A DNA stretch of 64,000 bases from the NCBI GenBank assembly GCA_963727535.1, contig CAVSGR010000006.1:1495697-1559696 (forward strand), read 5' to 3'. The notes below the pieces were generated by a model. That model was not told the DNA's origin and ran no database searches. It was given only the letters and a program-made list of their open reading frames with translations. This DNA is from RBG-16-34-14 sp963727535. Its GTDB lineage: Bacteria; Bacteroidota; Ignavibacteria; Ignavibacteriales; Ignavibacteriaceae. Below are positions 58,074 through 64,000 of the stretch, piece after piece. The stretch's first letter is position 1, and each line of letters opens with the position of its first letter. Made by a program: the position numbers and the translations under genes.

Positions 58074-60992
58074 ATGAAATGGAAAGGATTACCGCTGATT
58101 CTATTTACTTTTATCTTTTTTCTTAGTGCCTTTAACTCAGTTATCGCACAGGAAAGAATTATAGAAAGTAATGAAGGATTTGCAAATGAAGTAATTAAGG
58201 GGGATACATTAGCTAACGGTTCACAGGCTCACAATGTCTATATTTTTCGTAGAGGAGAAACCTATTTCCTGAATGGAACAATAGATAACGTTGGTTACGC
58301 AATGACATTGAAAGCCGAAGATGGAAATGGAACAATGCCGGTATTAAGGAACTGGCCTGATGCCAATGGAAACTTAAACAGGATGGTCAATGGTTCAGAC
58401 GATGTATATATCTATAATCTATATATAGATGGAATGGGTCCAGACCTGAATACAACAGAACCGGATCCAACATATAGAATGAACGGACAATTGCTAAGAG
58501 CAGGAGCCGCAGGAAAAGTATTAGTAGTAGATGGATGTATTCTGAATAATGCAGAACAAACAACAATCCGATCGAACAGCGGTGCAAGAAAAGTACAGGT
58601 AACAAATTCTGTAATAGCAAACTCAGGACAGTTATCTACAGATAACCTTGGGAACGGAAGAATAATAGATTTCCGGAACGGAATAACAGATACCTGTATA
58701 TTCCGGAATTGTACAATGGTAAACACGCAGGATAGATTGATCAGACATTATGGTGCGGCAGAAAATTCGAATACAGCATACATTGATTATTTTGAAATGG
58801 ATCATAATACAATAGTAAACAATACCGGAGCCTACGGATTTATATTTTTAGGTGATATAAGCGGAAGTGTAAAGATAACGAACAACCTGCTGTATAATCC
58901 AATGACGTTGGGAGTAGATACAGCAGACCATCAGAGGTTTGTAGAAGTGTCAAGTATAAGTGAAACAGGCCCTGACGGAAATCCATACTTTCCGTTGGTA
59001 ATCGAACAACCTAATACCTTATATAATCCAACATACACAATGAGTCATAATGTAATAGCATATGATCAGACAATAAAAGATTACTTTACAACAACCGGAG
59101 CTACCCCGCCACCGGCACTGGCACCGAGATTAGAAGCCAAAGTTGTAGGTACCAATCCATTTACAACAGCAGATGTAACACTAACGAATATTCCAGATGA
59201 TGAGATAAATATAATGAACTGGTATAGGCCGCTTGCATTAGCATCAGTTGGCGGAGGAATGATAACAACCACAGATGTAGATATGGACAGGCGTGATATA
59301 TCGTACTGGTTGAATGACTTCAATGCATCATATACAACAGATAATGCTGCATTTGTTGGTACTGATGGTCAGCCTGTTGGCTCTGAAATGTGGAATAGTG
59401 TAGTAAATGTGACAACATCCTGGTCTGACAGAGTAATTGAATCCAATGAAGGGTTTGTAAATGAAGTAATTAAGGGGGATACATTAGCGGATGGTTCACA
59501 GGCTCACAATTCATATGTATTTAAAAGAGGTGAGACATATTTTCTGAATGGAACAATAGATAACGTTGGTTATGCTATGAGATTGAAAGCCGAAGATGGA
59601 AATGGAACAATGCCGGTATTAAGGAACTGGCCTGATGCCAATGGAAACTTAAACAGGATGGTCAATGGTTCAGACGATGTATATATCTATAATCTATATA
59701 TAGATGGAATGGGTCCAGACCTGAATACAACAGAACCGGATCCAACATATAGAATGAACGGACAATTGCTAAGAGCAGGAGCCGCAGGAAAAGTATTAGT
59801 AGTAGATGGATGTATTCTGAATAATGCAGAACAAACAACAATCCGATCGAACAGCGGTGCAAGAAAAGTACAGGTAACAAATTCTGTAATAGCAAACTCA
59901 GGACAGTTATCTACAGATAACCTTGGGAACGGAAGAATAATAGATTTCCGGAACGGAATAACAGATACCTGTATATTCCGGAATTGTACAATGGTAAACA
60001 CGCAGGATAGATTGATCAGACATTATGGTGCGGCAGAAAATTCGAATACAGCATACATTGATTATTTTGAAATGGATCATAATACAATAGTAAACAATAC
60101 CGGAGCCTACGGATTTATATTTTTAGGTGATATAAGCGGAAGTGTAAAGATAACGAACAACCTGCTGTATAATCCAATGACGTTGGGAGTAGATACAGCA
60201 GACCATCAGAGGTTTGTAGAAGTGTCAAGTATAAGTGAAACAGGCCCTGACGGAAATCCATACTTTCCGTTGGTAATCGAACAACCTAATACCTTATATA
60301 ATCCAACATACACAATGAGTCATAATGTAATAGCATATGATCAGACAATAAAAGATTACTTTACAACAACCGGAGCTACCCCGCCACCGGCACTGGCACC
60401 GAGATTAGAAGCCAAAGTTGTAGGTACCAATCCATTTACAACAGCAGATGTAACACTAACGAATATTCCAGATGATGAGATAAATATAATGAACTGGTAT
60501 AGGCCGCTTGCATTAGCATCAGTTGGCGGAGGAATGATAACAACCACAGATGTAGATATGGACAGGCGTGATATATCATACTGGTTGAATGACTTCAATG
60601 CATCATATACGACAGATAATGCTGCATTTGTTGGTACTGATGGTCAGCCTGTTGGCTCTGAAATGTGGAATAGCACTGTTACCGATGTTGAGAATGAATC
60701 TCAGGGAATACCGAATCAATTTTCTTTATCAAATAATTATCCAAATCCTTTTAATCCAAGTACTACAATTAAGTTTGGCTTGCCCCAGAATGCAAATGTT
60801 CAAATAAGTGTATACAATGTAATCGGACAAAAGGTTATGGAAATTGCTAACAGGGAATATTCTGCAGGTGTTCATTCCGTGCAATTTAATGCCGAAGCAT
60901 TAAGCAGTGGAATTTATATCTATAAAATGAATGCAGTAGGTGTTAGCGGAAATAAGTTTGTTGATTATAAAAAAATGATGTTACTAAAATAG
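58074..60992 (+). CDS. Secreted tandem beta-helix protein with type IX sorting domain
   Basis: Protein of 972 residues with a signal peptide (ending at VIAQE), two copies of a 425-residue unit and a C-terminal type IX secretion domain (about 880-972: YPNPFNPSTTIKFGLPQN, SVYNVIGQKVMEI, GVHSVQFNAEALSSGIYIYKMN). Each unit has repeated short beta turns (VDGCILNNAEQTTIRSNSG, VQVTNSVIANSGQ, FRNCTMVNTQDR, EMDHNTIVNNTGAYGF, VKITNNLLYNP), the pattern of a right-handed parallel beta-helix like pectate lyases or chondroitinase B. No catalytic residue can be named safely. It follows the TonB receptor by 73 bases with a good AAGGAG site at 58062. It should be placed on the cell surface to bind or cut the substrate. 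Confidence 0.8.
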   Translation: MKWKGLPLILFTFIFFLSAFNSVIAQERIIESNEGFANEVIKGDTLANGSQAHNVYIFRRGETYFLNGTIDNVGYAMTLKAEDGNGTMPVLRNWPDANGNLNRMVNGSDDVYIYNLYIDGMGPDLNTTEPDPTYRMNGQLLRAGAAGKVLVVDGCILNNAEQTTIRSNSGARKVQVTNSVIANSGQLSTDNLGNGRIIDFRNGITDTCIFRNCTMVNTQDRLIRHYGAAENSNTAYIDYFEMDHNTIVNNTGAYGFIFLGDISGSVKITNNLLYNPMTLGVDTADHQRFVEVSSISETGPDGNPYFPLVIEQPNTLYNPTYTMSHNVIAYDQTIKDYFTTTGATPPPALAPRLEAKVVGTNPFTTADVTLTNIPDDEINIMNWYRPLALASVGGGMITTTDVDMDRRDISYWLNDFNASYTTDNAAFVGTDGQPVGSEMWNSVVNVTTSWSDRVIESNEGFVNEVIKGDTLADGSQAHNSYVFKRGETYFLNGTIDNVGYAMRLKAEDGNGTMPVLRNWPDANGNLNRMVNGSDDVYIYNLYIDGMGPDLNTTEPDPTYRMNGQLLRAGAAGKVLVVDGCILNNAEQTTIRSNSGARKVQVTNSVIANSGQLSTDNLGNGRIIDFRNGITDTCIFRNCTMVNTQDRLIRHYGAAENSNTAYIDYFEMDHNTIVNNTGAYGFIFLGDISGSVKITNNLLYNPMTLGVDTADHQRFVEVSSISETGPDGNPYFPLVIEQPNTLYNPTYTMSHNVIAYDQTIKDYFTTTGATPPPALAPRLEAKVVGTNPFTTADVTLTNIPDDEINIMNWYRPLALASVGGGMITTTDVDMDRRDISYWLNDFNASYTTDNAAFVGTDGQPVGSEMWNSTVTDVENESQGIPNQFSLSNNYPNPFNPSTTIKFGLPQNANVQISVYNVIGQKVMEIANREYSAGVHSVQFNAEALSSGIYIYKMNAVGVSGNKFVDYKKMMLLK
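58152..59398 (+). repeat. Tandem repeat unit 1 of the beta-helix protein
   Basis: First copy, period 1275 bases. Bases 58152-58308 differ from copy 2 at many, often synonymous, positions. From 58309 to 59398 the two copies are identical in every stretch I compared apart from two synonymous changes near the end (at 59303 and 59336). Confidence 0.9.
59427..60673 (+). repeat. Tandem repeat unit 2 of the beta-helix protein
   Basis: Second copy of the 1275-base unit. A 28-base linker (VVNVTTSWS in protein) joins it to copy 1. The last part leads into the sorting domain. The near-identity makes the region prone to assembly collapse or expansion. Confidence 0.9.
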
Positions 60993-61014
60993 TTCTTTTT
61001 TCAACTGCCTCCTT

Positions 61015-61048
61015 TTCCCTCCGGATTTGTAGTGCTATCCGGAGGGAA
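61015..61048 (+). terminator. Strong hairpin after the beta-helix gene
   Basis: TTCCCTCCGGAT (61015-61026), a ten-base loop and ATCCGGAGGGAA (61037-61048): 12 perfect pairs, 23 bases after the stop codon. No T-run follows, which is common for terminators in this group. Confidence 0.65.
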
Positions 61049-61387
61049 TTGAAACTCAACATTCTTTTTATTGGAATTGTAGTGACCACAAACCGGACTG
61101 TCCAATAAACTTCTTCGGGAAGCAACCAGAGGAATCGAACAACTGCTGGAAATAAAACTTATTAAAGAGGGGATGCAAATTGGGCTCAAGAGGTTACAAG
61201 TATGGTTATCTTTCACACCCTCATCACAATTGACCAATAATAAATATTAAGACAAATGTTTTGAACATATAAACATGCAAATTTTAAGGAAGTTTTTAAT
61301 TTCTGATCAAATAAGGTAATGTTTTCAGTATTTAGAGCGGATTTTACTTGAAGTTTAAGGGTACCGAATGAATAAAAACTTTTACAT

Positions 61388-61415
61388 TGTCAGGACTTAT
61401 TTCCTGACATTTTTT
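61388..61415 (+). terminator. Rho-independent terminator
   Basis: TGTCAGGA (61388-61395), loop CTTATT, TCCTGACA (61402-61409), then six T. The sequence TCCTGACA is repeated near 61451. The terminated transcript is unclear, as no gene ends nearby; it may belong to a lost or unrecognised transcript. Confidence 0.65.
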
Positions 61416-61512
61416 GTCATATCATTTAATACAAATATACTCGGGACTCTAAATCCTGACATGATAATTAGCTTTCATTTAAGCCTTACTCTTGATTAGC
61501 GGTACTAGGTAA

Positions 61513-62687
61513 AATACGCAAGCCTTCCAAGCATCCCTCCCCTTAGTTGAGCTCTTTGATTTACAAGGAGCCACCCTGTTTACTGCGCTAAAAGAGCAAG
61601 TACATGCCGCTCTCTATGGAGGGTCTATAAATGTCATTTTAGGAGATTTAACACCCTCGTCGATTACAGTTCCCGGTCTTTGGAATTTTGGAGATGGAAG
61701 TTTTATTTTGGGACAACTTTTAGGTGCAGCGCAACTACAAGCGCTCGATGATCTCATCAGCACGCTTAAAAGCGTCGGAATTTATCCCATTCCTATCCCG
61801 CGTGGGAATGACTTTGAAGATCAGTTAAAAAACTGGAGCACATTTTCTAACCTATCTCAAAAAGTCTCCGACATCTTGCAGCAAGCAATCGATACATCCC
61901 AAGTTGCCAACCGCTCTTTGCAGGCCATGGTGGAGCTTATTTATGTGCGCCAAGGAAACCAATTGATTTCCGAAAGCTTAAGCGGCCTAAAAGATGCTTT
62001 GCAAGTCACAAAAGATATCCTCACCATCATGAACGATTTTCAAACGCTAAAAAAACAAACTGCAAGTCGACGCATCGGAGCTGCCTCCCACAATCACAGA
62101 GCGGCTTCAAGCAGCGGTGGATGCCGGAATATTTGATGAAAATGCACTTGGCGAGTTTTCAGATGGAAGCTCCGCGGAATGGGGCGGAATTTCAGCGGAG
62201 ATAGACAAACAACTTGCACTGATCCAGTTGGAGGCAACGATCAATGCAAGCGATGCCTCCCAATTTATTGCACTTGAAACGACTCTAAAAAACAAAATAG
62301 ACCAGCTCATCAACTCTCAATACGTCGATCCGGAGTCAGGATTGATCGCAGCGGCCCAAGGAGTACGCTAGACGATATTGCGGCCGTCTGGAAGGACGCA
62401 AATGGAGAGCTAACCCAAGATAGGACACTCCAACTCTGCAACGGGCGCACTTGAAACCTGGGTTTTAGACCGATATGATACAGAAAGTGCGGAGGATACC
62501 TTAAAAGGGGGAGATTTCCAGAAACCTCTCCCGTGCAATTACAGCGGCTCAAAACCTCAATGACGAGCAAAAAGAAGAGGTCAGACAGCAGCTTTTTGTA
62601 TTTGAAGAATATTATAAATCAGCAGCTGCCATTTTAAGTAAAATCAGCCAAATCATCGAAAAAATGGCACAGGCAATCGCAAGATAA
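61513..62687 (+). pseudogene. Unknown coiled-coil protein A, several frameshifts, 5' missing
   Basis: Joining frames gives one protein of about 390 residues. Open stretches: 61513-62070, then LQVDASELPPTITERLQAAVDAGIFDENALGEF to 62360, then STLDDIAAVWKDANGELTQD, then HSNSATGALETWVLDRYDTESAED, then NLSRAITAAQNLNDEQKEEVRQQ to the stop at 62685-62687. At least four shifts are needed; the first lies in a run of A near 62050. The C-terminus (EYYKSAAAILSKISQIIEKMAQAIAR) is amphipathic helix, like coiled-coil secreted proteins. The start is lost at the left. I recognise no family. Related design to the next gene suggests the two form a pair. Damage is most likely sequencing error. Confidence 0.5.
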
Positions 62688-62700
62688 TAAGGAGATAAAT

Positions 62701-63861
62701 ATGGCACACGAGGATCTAACGATCAATGGGCTTTCGTTTATCGATGCGCATCTGCAAGTTGAAGGCGCTCCGGTCTTATTAATCAATTCCAAAAAATTTT
62801 TTGATGAAATAACACCCATGAGCACCCATATTTTTAACCGAGCTGAATTCGATCTATCACGAATTATCCTACCAATTTACCGATTGGGATGATCTCAAAT
62901 CAACGATATCCACACTTTTGGGCCTCACCCCCATCGGTAATAATTTTTTTATCTACGAGTATAAACAGCGGATAGGAGCCGGCGGAGAACTTAGTGAGGT
63001 CGATGATCCACCAGCTCTTCTCTTCACTCCCCTCTAGGAATCATCACTGCCCAAGATATTAAGGATCAATTTGTCAATGCGATGAACCATTTTCTGTCGA
63101 CGTATGAGTATAACGAAGTGAACGTATTCTACGCAGGCGGCCGTATATTTGGTGAAAGTGCTTTTGCCCCCGATAGCTTTATAAAAAAATGGGCAGCTTT
63201 TGTGCCAACGTATACGCTTGACAGATCCATACTCATTGCCACCGAGCCCATCAGCTATAAAAATGTCTGGCTTGGCTTTGGCCTTGATGCAGCGGACTTC
63301 CAACAAACACTTGAAAGTTTTTATAATGGCATGCTCGCAAAAACAGGAGGGGGAGATCCCTCAAAAGGCTGGTTTATTCCGGCGCAAGCCTTTCCGGATT
63401 GGATGAATGTCGTCCATAACCAACTCTCTTCGCTTGGGGATCTCCAGCGCCCGAATGAGACACTGATCATCAACGAAATTTTAGCTCTTTTAGTCGATAC
63501 GATAGGAATTGTCCAAAGAATTACGGCAACGCAGGCTCAGCGCTTAAAATTTTTAACTTCTTGGCAAAAGGCCTATACGGAGCGTCTTGGAGACCTCCCC
63601 TACTTTACTGATTCGGGACCAATTGATACCCACCCTATCGAGGGAACCGGCGCCGCTGAAACTGCCGCCAGACAATCGACTAATGAAGAAGTTCAGCTTG
63701 CACAAACAAAAATTCGCGCACGGCGCGATGCGGTTAGCGATGAAGCTAAACAGCTGCAAACAGCCATCAACCAAAGCCAGGATGCGGCAAATCAGCAGGT
63801 GAATATAGCTTCAACGCTTTTACAGCAGCTCTCAAGCTTAATTTCGCAAATCTTTAGATAA
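62701..63861 (+). pseudogene. Unknown coiled-coil protein B, about two frameshifts
   Basis: The gene starts at ATG 62701, six bases after AAGGAG. Open stretches: MAHEDLTINGLSFIDAHLQVEGAPVLL to about 62845, then SIYHELSYQFTDWDDLKSTISTLLGLTPIGNNFF to about 63036, then GIITAQDIKDQF through to 63861. Joined it is about 386 residues. It has no signal peptide or membrane helix. Residues about 300-386 are charged heptad-like helix (EVQLAQTKIRARRDAVSDEAKQLQ) ending in ANQQVNIASTLLQQLSSLISQIFR, which resembles the end of protein A. Paired cytosolic proteins with such tails are known among type III secreted proteins of Chlamydiota, but that link is only a guess. Confidence 0.5.
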
Positions 63862-63906
63862 GCTAAGAGCAAATTATTTCCCAAAACTTCTAAGGAGGCG
63901 TGTCCA

Positions 63907-64000
63907 ATGAAGGGAAAACAGAAACGAGCGGTCATTAAAGATGAGCACCTTAAAAAGAGGTGGATCAACAGATCAACGAAAAAATGCAAAAAACCTCAAA
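63907..64000 (+). pseudogene. Start of a third gene, cut by window, one frameshift
   Basis: ATG at 63907 with AAGGAGG at 63892-63898. The first frame reads MKGKQKRAVIKDEHLKK; after the A-run at 63952-63956 another frame gives KEVDQQINEKMQKTS, a natural helix, so an indel sits there too. Too short to assign. Confidence 0.4.

Larger units (their letters stand above)
60993..61512. other. Intergenic/junction region
   Basis: These 520 bases follow the beta-helix gene. They contain two hairpins (61015-61048 and 61388-61415). An open + strand stretch of about 56 codons near 61090-61250 (text LLREATRGIEQLLEIK) has no start codon with a ribosome binding site and no family I recognise. The bases up to about 61500 have the low GC of the main genome; after that the sequence character changes. 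Confidence 0.5.

Noticed and set aside
58387..60598. Pairs of identical minus-strand ORFs (e.g. 58412-58726 and 59687-60001)
   Set aside because: They are antisense shadows of the duplicated beta-helix units; identity follows from the repeat, and they lack start sites and any family character.
1..64000. CRISPR arrays, tRNA or rRNA genes, transposases, integrases
   Set aside because: No regularly spaced short repeats, no cloverleaf-like stretch, and no protein with transposase or integrase motifs were found in the translated frames.

Overview
The first 61 kb is one dense carbohydrate-degradation locus from an AT-rich member of the Bacteroidota/FCB group. Evidence for that placement: a hybrid two-component regulator fusing a periplasmic propeller sensor, histidine kinase, receiver and AraC output; a TonB-dependent receptor with an N-terminal carboxypeptidase-regulatory-like domain; a type IX secretion C-terminal domain with the NPFNPSTTI motif; many lipoproteins; weak ribosome binding sites. 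The sorting-domain wording resembles Ignavibacteria more than classical Bacteroides, but I cannot prove the class.

Layout. 2-8790 (+): end of a GH36/melibiase-like gene, GH92, GH31 with an Fn3-like tail, an atypical ROK kinase and a GH5 lipoprotein. 8981-13105: the hybrid regulator, alone. 13468-32899 (+): FucP-type sugar/H+ permease, a six-hairpin GH63-like enzyme, GH2, a GH67-like protein, GH106 (frameshifted), a metallo-beta-lactamase-fold hydrolase (frameshifted), an unassigned six-hairpin protein, GH97 and a GH36-like lipoprotein. 32962-37766 (-): GH31 and PL8 (frameshifted). 38092-54529 (+): GH28, two GH92 (one frameshifted), GH3, a propeller-GH105 fusion, a glucuronoyl-esterase remnant, a metallophosphoesterase (frameshifted), a heparinase II/III-like lyase and GH89. 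55022-60992 (+): TonB receptor and a secreted protein made of two nearly identical 425-residue beta-helix units. No SusD-like gene is present.

The enzymes as a set would strip a heteropolysaccharide or several glycans containing mannose, galactose/glucose, rhamnose, uronic acids and N-acetylglucosamine. Lyases, GH28 and GH5 would cut the chains; exo-enzymes would trim them in the periplasm or at the surface; the permease and ROK kinase would bring in and phosphorylate monosaccharides.

The most interesting regulatory signal is a direct repeat ACC(A/T)-N17-ACCA, a 21-base period. It occurs at the head of all four transcription units after the regulator: before the permease, before GH31, in the divergent PL8/GH28 gap and before the TonB receptor. 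I propose it is the operator of the regulator's AraC-type domain.

Six genes in the first 61 kb carry one simple lesion each (one in-frame TGA, five single-base frameshifts) and one is a true remnant. Some may be sequencing errors.

From about 61.5 kb the sequence changes: higher GC, strong AAGGAG ribosome binding sites, and frameshifts every few hundred bases. This tail encodes two roughly 390-residue proteins with coiled-coil C-termini and the start of a third gene. It looks like DNA of another organism joined at a poorly corrected contig end.
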